Assembly (NCBI GenBank): GCA_963785155.1
Contig: CAWAUB010000009.1
Coordinates: 1-64,000, forward strand
DNA: 64,000 bases
Source: DASUSH01 sp963785155
Lineage (GTDB): Bacteria > Actinomycetota > Thermoleophilia > Solirubrobacterales > 70-9
Direction: 5' to 3'
Below are positions 45,108-52,376 of this stretch, one piece after another. A program made the position numbers and the translations under genes. The stretch's first letter is position 1. Each line of letters starts with the position of its first letter. Under the pieces are notes generated by a model that did no database searches, was not told where the DNA came from, and saw nothing but the letters and a program-made list of their open reading frames with translations.

Positions 45108-45923
45108 TTACGAGATCGCGCCGCTCGCGGCGAGGGCGATGACGAGGATTCCGAGCGGGATCCGGTAGTAGACGAAGATCGCCAGCGAGTGGTTCGCCAG
45201 GTATCGCAGGAGCCAGGCGATCGCGGCGTAGCCGGAGACGAAGGCCGCGATAGTGGCGACGATCGTCGATCCCACGGAGGCGCTGCCGGGACCCCCGATG
45301 TCACGCAGCTCGAAGAGGCCGCTGAGGACGACCGCGGGCACCGAGAGCAGGAACGAGTAGCGGGCCGCCGCGGTCCGGTCGAAGTTGCGGAAGAGGCCGG
45401 CGGAGATCGTCGCCCCGGAGCGCGAGACGCCGGGGATCAGCGCGAGCGCCTGCGCGAAGCCGATGAAGATCCCGTCGCGGCCGTTGATCTCTGTGATCTC
45501 GCGCTGCCGGGTGCTGTAGTGCTCGGCGGCGAGCATGACGAAGGAGAACAGGATCAGTGCGGTGCCGATCAGGTAGAGGCTGCGCGCCCCGGACTCGATC
45601 TGGTCGCTGAAGACAAAGCCGAAGATCGCGATCGGGATCGTGCCGAGGAGGATGAACCAGCCGAGGTTCGCGTCGGTGGACCGCTGCTTGAACGGCAGGC
45701 GCAGCTCTCGCACCCAGGCGACCGCGATGTTCCAGAGGTCGCGGCGGAAGTAGAGGAGGACGGCCGCCATCGTCCCGAGCTGGATCACGGCGGTGAACGC
45801 TGCGCCGGGGTCCTCCCAGCCGAGCATCGCGGGGACGATCCGCAGGTGCCCGCTGGAGGAAATGGGCAGGAACTCGGTCAGCCCCTGGACGAGGCCGAGG
45901 ATGATGGCCTCGAGGACGTTCAC
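45108..45923 (-). CDS. uppP: Undecaprenyl-diphosphate phosphatase
   Basis: A 271-residue membrane enzyme (BacA/UppP family) with about eight helices. The two catalytic motifs are present: GLTEFLPISSSGHLRIVPAM near the N-terminus, with Glu and Ser/His residues, and ALIPGVSRSGATISAGLFRN, with Ser-Arg. It recycles undecaprenyl diphosphate to the monophosphate carrier used in peptidoglycan and wall-polymer synthesis. The ATG at 45923 and the length fit the family. It is divergent from a small membrane protein gene and not visibly part of an operon. Confidence 0.95.
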   Translation of the reverse strand: MNVLEAIILGLVQGLTEFLPISSSGHLRIVPAMLGWEDPGAAFTAVIQLGTMAAVLLYFRRDLWNIAVAWVRELRLPFKQRSTDANLGWFILLGTIPIAIFGFVFSDQIESGARSLYLIGTALILFSFVMLAAEHYSTRQREITEINGRDGIFIGFAQALALIPGVSRSGATISAGLFRNFDRTAAARYSFLLSVPAVVLSGLFELRDIGGPGSASVGSTIVATIAAFVSGYAAIAWLLRYLANHSLAIFVYYRIPLGILVIALAASGAIS

Positions 45924-45961
45924 GGGTGAGACCGTAGCGGCGATCCGATACGGTTCGCGCC

Positions 45962-46213
45962 GTGATTCGTGCCCGACGGACCGTCCTCGCGCTCCTCTGC
46001 CTGACCGTGTTCGCGGTGATGGCGAGCCCCGCGATGGCCGCCGACGGGGTCGGCCTCTACGGCCGCACCGACGACAAGGTGATCACGTTCGGAGCCTTCA
46101 TCGTCATGGGCTTCTTCGTCGTCCTCGTGGTCGGGCTCTCGCTGCTGCAGAACCGGGCCGAGAACCGCAAGGACCGCGAGCGCGAAGAGCTCGACCGCCT
46201 GCGCCGCGACTAG
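45962..46213 (+). CDS. Small membrane protein with signal-like N-terminus
   Basis: An 83-residue protein. The N-terminal hydrophobic stretch TVLALLCLTVFAVMASPAMA ends in an AMA-type signal-peptidase site. After a short polar stretch (DGVGLYGRTDDKVITFG), one transmembrane helix AFIVMGFFVVLVVGLSLLQ follows, then a charged cytoplasmic tail rich in Arg/Glu/Asp. The topology is a membrane-anchored small protein with a short external loop. The start is GTG. Similar small proteins occur in many Actinobacteria without known function. It stops immediately before the convergent hydrolase stop. Confidence 0.65.
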   Translation: MIRARRTVLALLCLTVFAVMASPAMAADGVGLYGRTDDKVITFGAFIVMGFFVVLVVGLSLLQNRAENRKDREREELDRLRRD

Positions 46214-48394
46214 TTACTTCCGCTTCTTCTTCTCGCAGCCGCGCAGCTTGTCCTTGCGGTCCGCGGTGACCTTGTCCTTGCCCTTGCCGCAGTTGACGCG
46301 GTCGCGTTCCTTGTCTCGCACCTTGACGGTGTCGTTCCCGTTGCCGCCGGCGACCCGGTCCTTGCCGCGGCCGCCGCTCAGGCAGTCGTCGCCGTCCTTG
46401 CCGGAGACCTTGTCGTTGCCCTTGCCGCCGCGCAGGCGGTCGCCGCCCGCGGTGCCCTTGAGCCTGTCGTTGCGCTTCGTCCCCTTCTGGCTGAGGCCGG
46501 ACTCGCAGGGGCCGGCGGCGGTGACGCCGGGGGCCGGCTGCGTGCCGTCGGGCAGCACGCTCGGCGCGGGCTCACCGATCTTCTCGCGGACCGGCAGGCG
46601 CAATTCGAGGTTCTCGACCGTCACCGGTCCCTGGCCGTTCGATGTCCGCCCGTAGGGCGTATCGGCGGCGAGCAATTCGAGCTTTGGGATGTGGTCGGCT
46701 TCGAACTTCCAGCCGTTCGGGTGCAGCTGGAAGACCTGGCGACTTTCGGATTCGGGCCTGGTAGAGACCGCGTGCGACAAGCGTTTCGTCGCCGTCCGGC
46801 CCGACGTCGAGCAGGCGCGCCGCAACCTGCGAGGTCGGGCTCGGCGAAGTGATGTCCGCGAGGACGGTCGGCGAGCCGAGCAGCGTGAAGCCGCCGGCCG
46901 GGGCCTTCTCGAGCCTGTAGGTCGCGGTGCCCGGAACGTCCTGGCCCGACGCGGTCGCGCATGCGCCCGGCCCCGAGATGGATCAAAGGCCTGCGCCGAC
47001 TCGGGGTTTCCGGCTCCCGGGGCGATGGTCTTGGAGCTCGCATCCGTGAACTGGATCTCGCCGGCGGAGAGCTCGTCCCACGTCGGCGCTGTGAAGGGTC
47101 CCGCCGAAGGAGCCGGGTTGTCCTCGGTACCTCCGCAAGTCTGGGTGATCGCCGTGGCGCCTTGCTCCGGCTTTGGCCCGCTGCCCTTCAGATAGTGGTC
47201 GAACCACGTCTCCTGCACCGCTTGAAGCTTTTCGACGTCCGCGCCCTTGCTCTGGCCGCGCTGGTGGCCGTAGTCGAGGAAGTACATCGAGATGTCGTTC
47301 TCGGGGAACTCGGACCGCGTCCGGTTGTAGAAGCGGATCGCCTCGTCGGGCGGGAAGAGATCGTCGGTCCATCCGTTCGAGATCAGGATCGGCGCCGGCG
47401 CGGTGGTTCCGTATTCCTCGGTGGTTCGCGAGATGTAATAGGAGGAATGGTGGGTCATGATCTCGTCGGTGATGTCGGCGGCGAGTGGGCTTTGGTCGTA
47501 GGGCTCGCCCGCGTTGATCAGGGCGTACCAGGTGGTCAGGTCGGCGTCCGGATCGGTGCCCGGAACGGGGTAATTCCCGGACGCCTGTCCGAGCGCGTAG
47601 AGGCCGGCGACGAAAGATTGCTTGATGACGCCGATCGGGTAGTCGCCGTCCGGCCCCAGGTAGGAGTTGTTGGCGACGTAGTCGAGCGTCCGGCCATTGG
47701 GCTGAAGTGAATATGCGAGGTCGGTCCAGGGGATCTCCGGGACGGCGACGGCGATCTGCATCGGCTTCCCGTTCGGGCTGGTCCACGGGACGAGCGAGTC
47801 GTCGGGACGCATGATCCGGTTGCGAAGCGCCGCCATCGCCATCGAGATGCCGCCCCCGTAGGAGCCGCCCGTGACGCCGATCTTGTCCGGGATGATGCGA
47901 CCCTCGTCGGCGAGCACGCCGAACAGGTGCTGCGCGTCGCGCACCTCGAACCGGGTGTCCATCAGGTGGATGTAGCCGTTCGCACAACCGGCCGGATCGG
48001 AGATCCGCTTCGGGTCCATGGCGCCGCACGACCCGCCCCAGCCTCGGTCGCTCATGCTGAAGACGGCGTAGCCCCGGGACGCCCAGGCGGCGGCCCGGCC
48101 GGCGGCGTTACCTCCGTTCACCCCGAGCTTCGCCCCGCCCCAGCCGTGGAACCATCCAATCGCCGGGAAAGGACCGTCGCCCTGGCTCGCCGGCGGAAGG
48201 ATCACGTTGACGTCGATGTTCGTGACCCCGTCAAAGGTTTCAGTGACGCCCTGGCAAACGCGGATGCCGTCCGCCTTCGGCGCGCACGGCACCGGTGTCT
48301 CGCCGCCGTTGAAGACGGACGTGACGTCGGCCTCGGCGGCGGGCGCCAAAGCGAGGGTGAGCAACGCCCCCATGAGTACCCCGATCCTGCGCAT
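46214..48394 (-). CDS. Secreted X-Pro dipeptidyl-peptidase/CocE (S15) type hydrolase with RTX-like tail (two compensating frameshifts, about 46745 and 46988)
   Basis: A 726-residue protein with a signal peptide (GVLMGALLTLALAPAAEA). The alpha/beta-hydrolase core shows GYAVFSMSDRGWGGSCGAMD, the nucleophile elbow IGVTGGSYGGGISMAM, the acid in LISNGWTDDLFPPDEA and the His in FLDYGHQRGQSKG. The C-terminal 90 residues are RTX-like Gly/Asp repeats (GGKGNDKVSGKDGDDCLSGG). Between about 46988 and 46745 the written frame is Arg-rich nonsense. The neighbouring frame restores a normal jelly-roll-like sequence (ISGPGACATASGQDVPGTAT, FTLLGSPTVLADITSPSP). One missing C and one extra C compensate, so the ORF stays open although about 80 residues are garbled. 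Confidence 0.8.
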   Translation of the reverse strand: MRRIGVLMGALLTLALAPAAEADVTSVFNGGETPVPCAPKADGIRVCQGVTETFDGVTNIDVNVILPPASQGDGPFPAIGWFHGWGGAKLGVNGGNAAGRAAAWASRGYAVFSMSDRGWGGSCGAMDPKRISDPAGCANGYIHLMDTRFEVRDAQHLFGVLADEGRIIPDKIGVTGGSYGGGISMAMAALRNRIMRPDDSLVPWTSPNGKPMQIAVAVPEIPWTDLAYSLQPNGRTLDYVANNSYLGPDGDYPIGVIKQSFVAGLYALGQASGNYPVPGTDPDADLTTWYALINAGEPYDQSPLAADITDEIMTHHSSYYISRTTEEYGTTAPAPILISNGWTDDLFPPDEAIRFYNRTRSEFPENDISMYFLDYGHQRGQSKGADVEKLQAVQETWFDHYLKGSGPKPEQGATAITQTCGGTEDNPAPSAGPFTAPTWDELSAGEIQFTDASSKTIAPGAGNPESAQAFDPSRGRAHARPRRARTFRAPRPTGSRRPRPAASRCSARRPSSRTSLRRARPRRLRRACSTSGRTATKRLSHAVSTRPESESRQVFQLHPNGWKFEADHIPKLELLAADTPYGRTSNGQGPVTVENLELRLPVREKIGEPAPSVLPDGTQPAPGVTAAGPCESGLSQKGTKRNDRLKGTAGGDRLRGGKGNDKVSGKDGDDCLSGGRGKDRVAGGNGNDTVKVRDKERDRVNCGKGKDKVTADRKDKLRGCEKKKRK

Positions 48395-48476
48395 TGGAAG
48401 GGACGCTAGCGCGGCGGCTGCATCCTTGCGCCGGTCGGCGGCCGTGCCTGGGTACGCAACCCGGCTTGCAGGCGCC

Positions 48477-48530
48477 TGTGACCTGGGGTCACGCTTATCC
48501 CTTCAAAACATGTATACTGTCTGCATGGCA
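48477..48530. repeat. Left terminal inverted repeat of the element
   Basis: It begins TGTGACCTGGGGTCACG and ends with ACATGTATACTG, a short gap and GCATGGCA. The same ordered blocks (TGTGACC..GG.TCACG, ACATGTA.ACTG, GCATGGCA) occur inverted at 51442-51498. TATACT in its inner part is a good -10 element for the transposase, whose ATG lies in the last block. Confidence 0.65.
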
Positions 48531-49488
48531 GCGAACGACAGGAACAACCCGTAAGCGCCACGCCTCCTCGGAATCCGACTACTCGCTAATCGAGTTCATG
48601 CGCGAGTACCCGGACGATGCGACCTGTCTGGACAACTGTGGCGCGAGAAGCACGCCCCTGACGGACACCACGCCGCCTGCCCTAAGTGCGAGCGCGAGCG
48701 TAAGTTCCACCGCGTATCGACGCGAGCCTGTTACGCCTGCGACTCCTGCGGCTGGCAGATCTACCCGACGAAGGGCACAATCTTTGAGAAGTCCACAACC
48801 TCGCTACAGCTTTGGTTCTACGCGATGTACCTGATCGCCAGCACTCGCTGCGGGATCTCCGCCAAGCAGCTGGAACGCGAGCTTGGCGTGACGTACAAGA
48901 CCGCCTGGCGCATGTTCAACAAGATCCGCAACGAACTCATGAGCCGAAGGACGATGGGCCGCTAAACAGGCGATGTGGAGGTAGACGAGACTTCCTGGGG
49001 CGGGAAGCCGCGCGTCGCAAGCTCGCTTCGCGCGCCGAGGCCGCTCAGTTCCGCGAGGCGAAGCCGACTGTCCTCGGAATGGTGGAACGCGGCGGGCGAG
49101 ATCAAGGTCCGTCACATCGCCTCCCGGCGCGGTGTCGCCCTTAGTAGAGAAGTGCGGGCGAAACGTGAACCCAGCTTCGATCATCTTCACCGACGAATGG
49201 CCGGCGTATAAGCCCCTGCGCGGCGAGTGCCTAGATCACCGGGTGGTCAACCACTCGATTGGCGAATACGCGAGAGGGACGACGCACACGAACACCATCG
49301 AAGGTTTCTTCGGGAAACTGAAGACAGGGATGCGCGGGGCCTACAAGAAGGTGTCCGTCAGGTGGCTTCAGTCCTACCTCGACGAATTTGCGTGGCGGCA
49401 GAATGCTCAGCGCAGGGGCGGCTCGCTGTTCGATCAGCTGCTAGCCCGCGCGGCGGCCAGTGAGCTAAGGTCTTCCCGTTATGACTGA
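48525..49488 (+). pseudogene. IS1595/ISXO2-family transposase, broken by about six frameshifts
   Basis: Read across frames, the protein is an almost complete IS1595-type transposase. It has an N-terminal zinc ribbon (CPKCERERKFHRVSTRACYA, then CDSCGWQIYPTKGTIFEKST) and a helix-turn-helix region (CGISAKQLERELGVTYKTAW). The catalytic domain shows GDVEVDETSWGGK (first Asp), ASIIFTDEWPAYKPL (second Asp) and THTNTIEGFFGKLKTGMRG (Asn/Glu of the ISXO2 type). Frame changes occur near 48552, 48637, 48965, 49012, 49100 and 49165, so no intact protein is encoded as written. Conservation between the breaks argues for either very recent decay or sequence errors. Confidence 0.85.
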
Positions 49489-49903
49489 ACTCACCGACTT
49501 GGTGAAATTCCTTCGAGAGCGGGGTGGGATCGGCTTTTGTCCTTCCTGTGGCCGCGACGATTGGGTCATCGCTAACGACAAGGCGCTTCTTCAGTCCTTC
49601 AGCGGGTCGGACCTCGACCCACCCGGAACCGGCTATCACGCCCTCGTCTTGGCGTGCAACAACTGCGCCTTTCTTCGGTTGCACTCCCTCTCCATGCTTA
49701 CCGACTGGCTGGAGGAGTCTCGGAAAGGCGGAGGTTCCGAAGATGAAGGGAACACCGATGACGACGAAGGCGCCAGTTAGCGCGCCGCTGAGCACGTAGA
49801 GCGTCTGGTCATCCAAATTCGCGAGGTTTGCGAACAGCCCTACCACGGCAGCCGCCAAGACTGCTGTGAGGATCGCTTGAATCAATCGCTTTAGAAGTTG
49901 CAT
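49358..49903 (-). CDS. Doubtful two-helix membrane ORF inside the element
   Basis: From ATG 49903 the ORF begins with a convincing membrane-protein head: QLLKRLIQAILTAVLAAAVV, then TLYVLSGALTGAFVVIGVPF. It then continues for about 120 residues antisense to the zinc-ribbon gene and the transposase end, where the sequence loses membrane or domain character. The true gene probably ends near 49740 by a frameshift not visible here. No family is recognised. Treat only the first 60 residues as plausible. Confidence 0.3.
   Translation of the reverse strand: MQLLKRLIQAILTAVLAAAVVGLFANLANLDDQTLYVLSGALTGAFVVIGVPFIFGTSAFPRLLQPVGKHGEGVQPKKGAVVARQDEGVIAGSGWVEVRPAEGLKKRLVVSDDPIVAATGRTKADPTPLSKEFHQVGEFSHNGKTLAHWPPRGLAADRTASRPCAEHSAATQIRRGRTEAT
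49481..49780 (+). CDS. Small zinc-ribbon protein in the element
   Basis: A 99-residue protein with two Cys pairs: GFCPSCGRDDWVIAND, then YHALVLACNNCAFLRLHSLS. The spacing (CxxC...CxxC with a Trp after the first knuckle) is that of a zinc ribbon. The acidic tail (GGGSEDEGNTDDDEGAS) looks disordered and may be altered by a frame error. The ATG overlaps the end of the transposase frame, so it is probably translated from the same transcript. Similar small ribbons accompany other bacterial mobile elements. Role unknown. Confidence 0.55.
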   Translation: MTELTDLVKFLRERGGIGFCPSCGRDDWVIANDKALLQSFSGSDLDPPGTGYHALVLACNNCAFLRLHSLSMLTDWLEESRKGGGSEDEGNTDDDEGAS

Positions 49904-50132
49904 GGCTATAAGCCTGCCAGTAGCACCATAGTTCCCGATATCGCCGCGCCGCCAAATGCACACGTCCCTGCGACGCCTCCAACCTCGAGGGAAGGCTTTC
50001 AGCGAGGGAAGGTGACGGAAGCGCCACACCAGCGCCCGATCCAGAACCCCGCTATCCCGCTAATGATGGCTGCGCGTTCAGCAGCTTCCGCAACCCGGTC
50101 CTCAAGCACAGCCGCAAACTATCTGGTGAGCG

Positions 50133-50264
50133 CTATTTGGATTCTGTCGTCTTAGAGGCCCGCCGTAAAAGCGAATCAAAGTCCTTCCGCTTTGGCACCG
50201 GGATATCAACCGGTTCGCCCTTCTTGGGCTTGGTCTTCTGCGTCTGCTTCGGCTTCTCGCTCAT
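50133..50264 (-). CDS. 43-residue basic protein downstream of the toxin gene
   Basis: A short ORF with Lys-rich composition: SEKPKQTQKTKPKKGEPVD, then IPVPKRKDFDSLLRRASKTT. Its ATG overlaps the proposed toxin stop (ATGA), which strongly suggests translation from the same mRNA. It has no membrane segment and is probably unstructured, with one amphipathic helix at the end. I recall small basic proteins with a similar IPVPKR-type motif near mobile elements, but cannot name a family. It could be a third component of the toxin-antitoxin cargo or a transposition accessory protein (inference). Confidence 0.55.
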   Translation of the reverse strand: MSEKPKQTQKTKPKKGEPVDIPVPKRKDFDSLLRRASKTTESK

Positions 50265-50691
50265 AGGTACATCTTCCGCTTCGGCTTCCACTTCTGACCC
50301 CCAGAAAGAAAGTACCGCTTAGACGTTCCTCGCTTCTGGCCCTGCATGGCGTGAGCCCAACGAGACACGACCTCCCGCTTGTATGCCTCCTCCGCGCTCA
50401 GTCCTTGCTGATAGGAACGCCAGCGACCGGACTGAAACGGAGCGACGATTGCGAGCTTGTTGCTCCGACTTCCCGGACCACCCCAGGATGTTCGCCGGGG
50501 AGATCATCGTCGGCGGTCACGAAAACGATGTCCTCGCCGTACTCGTAGACGGCTCGGAGTAGCGGTTCGTCTTTCAACCCCACCAGATTCTTGCCGCTTG
50601 CGGAATCGGCTGCGCGACCGCGCTGCTTCAAGAGCGCCGCGAGCCGCTTGCTCAGGCTCTCGTCTATGTAGAGCAGCCTCGATGACGACAA
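50261..50691 (-). CDS. PIN-like toxin (DUF5615/VapC45 type), frameshifted near 50460
   Basis: About 143 residues from a TTG ten bases after the antitoxin stop. The N-terminal part is RLLYIDESLSKRLAALLKQR, then AVYEYGEDIVFVTADDDLPG, the paired acidic residues of PIN-like nucleases of the DUF5615 group. After VVREVG the frame shifts; one missing base near 50460 restores ANKLAIVAPFQSGRWRSYQQ, LSAEEAYKREVVSRWAHAMQ and a basic end QKWKPKRKMYL. As written, the first frame ends at 50398. The neighbouring MerR/DUF433 gene is the expected antitoxin partner. It would act as an RNase toxin in the cytoplasm if intact. Confidence 0.65.
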
Positions 50692-50701
50692 AGGGCGTGC
50701 C

Positions 50702-51357
50702 TCACGCAGCCAACCGTTGCGCTTCCTTCCACCAGCGGCGGGCGTCACCTATCTGCCCATCCGAAAGCTCAGATCCACCGCGAAGATACCCGGATGCCGC
50801 TGCGGCCGGATTCAGCAAGTTCCGCCACTGCTTTGACTGGCACGCGACGTCCCTTGATGGTGGGGGCACCGCTTAACCGATCCGGGTCAACCTCGACGTA
50901 GCGAAGATTCCTTAGTTTCCGGGGCGGGCCGCTACCGGCCAGCAGGCCGGAGATCAGGCGAAGATCGCGGGCGTCCATCCTTTGCCAGCCCTTTTGCCCA
51001 ATGTCATAGGTCCCGGACTTGTCCTTGAAGGCGATGCGGCGCGACTCCTTCGGCCCGTAGGTTGCCAACTTGCCTTCCGAGTAGGTGAGCGGCCAGTCAG
51101 CGCCGTACTGCTCGCGCAGGCTCTCGATGGTTTGGCGCAAGTCCTCGTAGGGCGCGCCTCGATCTCGGAGTTCGTGGACCACCATCGCTTCGGCTACGTC
51201 CTGGTAGCTGTAGACGCGAGGGAGGTCAGCGGCTTGCGAGGAACGGATGTATTCGTTCTTCGCCCACTGGCCGATCATCGGCCCGGAAACCCCACGCCAG
51301 GAAGCCGACCTCCTGCGCGATGTAGTGCCCCCTAGGGGGCATCTCGCTGACGGCCAT
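50702..51357 (-). CDS. MerR-HTH plus DUF433 antitoxin (VapB45 type), frameshifted near 51293 and 50808
   Basis: About 217 residues when two frame errors are repaired. From ATG 51357 it reads MAVSEMPPRGHYIAQEVGFL, and then, after one extra base near 51293, AGVSGPMIGQWAKNEYIRSS, a MerR-like helix-turn-helix. The middle contains SYQDVAEAMVVHELRDRGAP and GWQRMDARDLRLISGLLAG. The DUF433 domain reads LSGAPTIKGRRVPVKAVAEL. After a second shift near 50808, ELSDGQIGDARRWWKEAQRL ends at 50702. As written, the long frame covers 50769-51278. Such proteins repress their operon and neutralise a PIN-like toxin encoded directly downstream, as here. Confidence 0.7.
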
Positions 51358-51441
51358 ACGCGCAGCCTAGACCGAACGGCGGCTGCCCCTCCCAGAACCC
51401 CGCAACGCCGATTGCAGCGCCGAAAGGCGCTGAAGTCTGCT

Positions 51442-51498
51442 TGCCATGCGGGTTTTCAGTGTACATGTCGTGATGGTATATACGTGACCTGGGTCACA
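51442..51498. repeat. Right terminal inverted repeat of the element
   Basis: Read inward (minus strand) it starts TGTGACCCAGGTCACG and continues through ACATGTACACTG to GCATGGCA. It matches the left repeat block by block with three more bases in total. TACACT in the inner part could be the -10 of the antitoxin operon. The outer palindrome also resembles a CRP site and may serve the M23 gene outside. Confidence 0.65.
51483..51498. promoter_or_regulatory. CRP-like palindrome CGTGA-N6-TCACA upstream of the M23 riboswitch
   Basis: CGTGACCTGGGTCACA is one base from the TGTGA-N6-TCACA consensus. It lies 59 bases upstream of the c-di-AMP aptamer. A perfect match to the consensus lies upstream of the Rpf-like gene at 57529, so two wall hydrolases share the motif. 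Because it also forms the outer end of the element's right repeat, its role as an operator is uncertain. Confidence 0.45.
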
Positions 51499-51556
51499 CA
51501 TCCGTCATGGAAGGAGCCCAGCCCCGTACGTTCAAGTAGATCCACCCAAGCCGAAT

Positions 51557-51677
51557 CGGGTGCCACTCCTTGGCGCCCGAGCGGGGGACCCACTGATTCA
51601 CGGGGCGAGTCCGGCGCAGTATCAGGCCGGTAGCGCACTTCTCAGCGCGAGCCCGACAGCTAACCCCGCAGGCACGA
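51557..51677 (+). ncRNA. c-di-AMP riboswitch (ydaO/yuaA type)
   Basis: The leader of the M23 peptidase gene carries all the conserved ydaO blocks in order: GAGCGGGGGACCCA, then GGGGCGAGTCC, then GCGAGCCCGACAGCTAACCC and CGCAGGC. GTGCC at 51560 pairs with GGCAC at 51671 to close P1, as CGCUU/AAGCG does in Bacillus ydaO. The family binds cyclic di-AMP and usually turns downstream wall-hydrolase or transporter genes off. The remaining 27 bases to the ATG would hold the expression platform. Confidence 0.92.
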
Positions 51678-51703
51678 GAGAAGAAAGAGGTGCATGCCAC
51701 ACC

Positions 51704-52328
51704 ATGCGTACTACGCAACGGATCGGCGCCGCCGTGGCCGGATTCGCGCTCGTCGCGGCTCCTGTCGCCTTCGCGGCACCGGTACTCGATGATTCCGCCG
51801 ATGCCCAGCCCGGGCTCGACCAGGCGGACCGCAACGACGTCGCCCTGAGCGACATCCGGGCCGAGGACGCTCGCGCCGACGCGGCGCGCCGCGAACGGCT
51901 GGACGGCCCCTTCCACCCCGTCGTGATCGACTCCGTCGACTACGGCGAGTCGGGAGCGCAGTTCGGCGCCGACCGTGGCGGCCGACGCGCACGAGGGCCA
52001 GGACGTCTTCGCCCCGTCCGGCACGCCGCTCGTCGCGGTCGCCGACGGCGAGATCGTCGAGGTCGGCACCGACGGCGGCCGCGGCAACTACGTCTCGGTC
52101 TACGACCCGGCGGAGAAGCGGACCTACAACTACTTCCACATGGTCGAGCCGGCTTCGGTGAAGCAGGGCGAGACGGTCCGCGCGGGCGATGAGCTCGGCG
52201 GCGTCGGCTGCACCGGCAGCTGCTGGGGCGACCACCTGCACTTCGAGGTGCACGAGGGTCGGGACCCCTACGGTCCGGCCGTCGACCCCCGGCCCCTGCT
52301 CGAGAAGCTGCCTGCAGCGAAGGGATAA
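51704..52328 (+). CDS. Secreted M23-family peptidoglycan endopeptidase (frameshifted near 51985)
   Basis: About 207 residues. A signal peptide (RIGAAVAGFALVAAPVAFAA) is followed by an Asp/Ala-rich linker. The LytM/M23 domain starts FHPVVIDSVDYGESGAQFGA. At about 51985 one extra C breaks the frame. In the next frame AHEGQDVFAPSGTPLVAVAD supplies the HxxxD zinc ligands, and GDHLHFEVHEGRDPYG supplies the HxH motif. ATG at 51704 fits the signal peptide. The enzyme cuts peptidoglycan cross-bridges outside the cell. It is controlled by a c-di-AMP riboswitch immediately upstream, as in other Actinobacteria. Confidence 0.85.
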
Positions 52329-52340
52329 GCGCCGCGGCGG

Positions 52341-52369
52341 AACCTAAAGGGGTCAGACCCCTTTAGGTT
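52341..52369. terminator. 29-base perfect palindrome, possible bidirectional terminator or REP-like element
   Basis: AACCTAAAGGGGTC at 52341-52354 and its exact complement at 52356-52369 flank a single A. It lies 12 bases after the M23 stop and seven bases before the GTG of the enoyl-CoA hydratase gene, so its hairpin would end the M23 transcript but could also affect initiation of the next gene. The GGGGTCAGACCCC core is reminiscent of dispersed palindromes in other genomes. Confidence 0.6.
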
Positions 52370-52376
52370 TCCGTCC

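Larger units (their letters stand above)
48477..51498. mobile_element. 3.0-kb IS1595-like transposable element with toxin-antitoxin cargo
   Basis: The segment is bounded by imperfect inverted repeats of 54 and 57 bases. It holds a broken IS1595/ISXO2-type transposase, a zinc-ribbon protein, a 43-residue basic protein and a MerR/DUF433-PIN toxin-antitoxin pair. Its base composition is visibly less GC-rich than the neighbours, with AT-rich stretches that they lack. It sits between the S15 hydrolase and the riboswitch-controlled M23 gene. I could not find a convincing target duplication: the flanking 8-mers CAGGCGCC and CATCCGTC share five of eight bases. Unit status therefore rests on the repeats and the gene content. 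Confidence 0.68.

Noticed and set aside
46250..46480. Tandem Gly/Asp-coding DNA repeats at the end of the S15 gene
   Set aside because: They are ordinary RTX-like calcium-binding repeats within the protein, not a separate repeat element.
48469..51506. Possible target-site duplication around the element
   Set aside because: The flanking 8-mers CAGGCGCC and CATCCGTC agree at only five of eight positions, so no duplication can be claimed.
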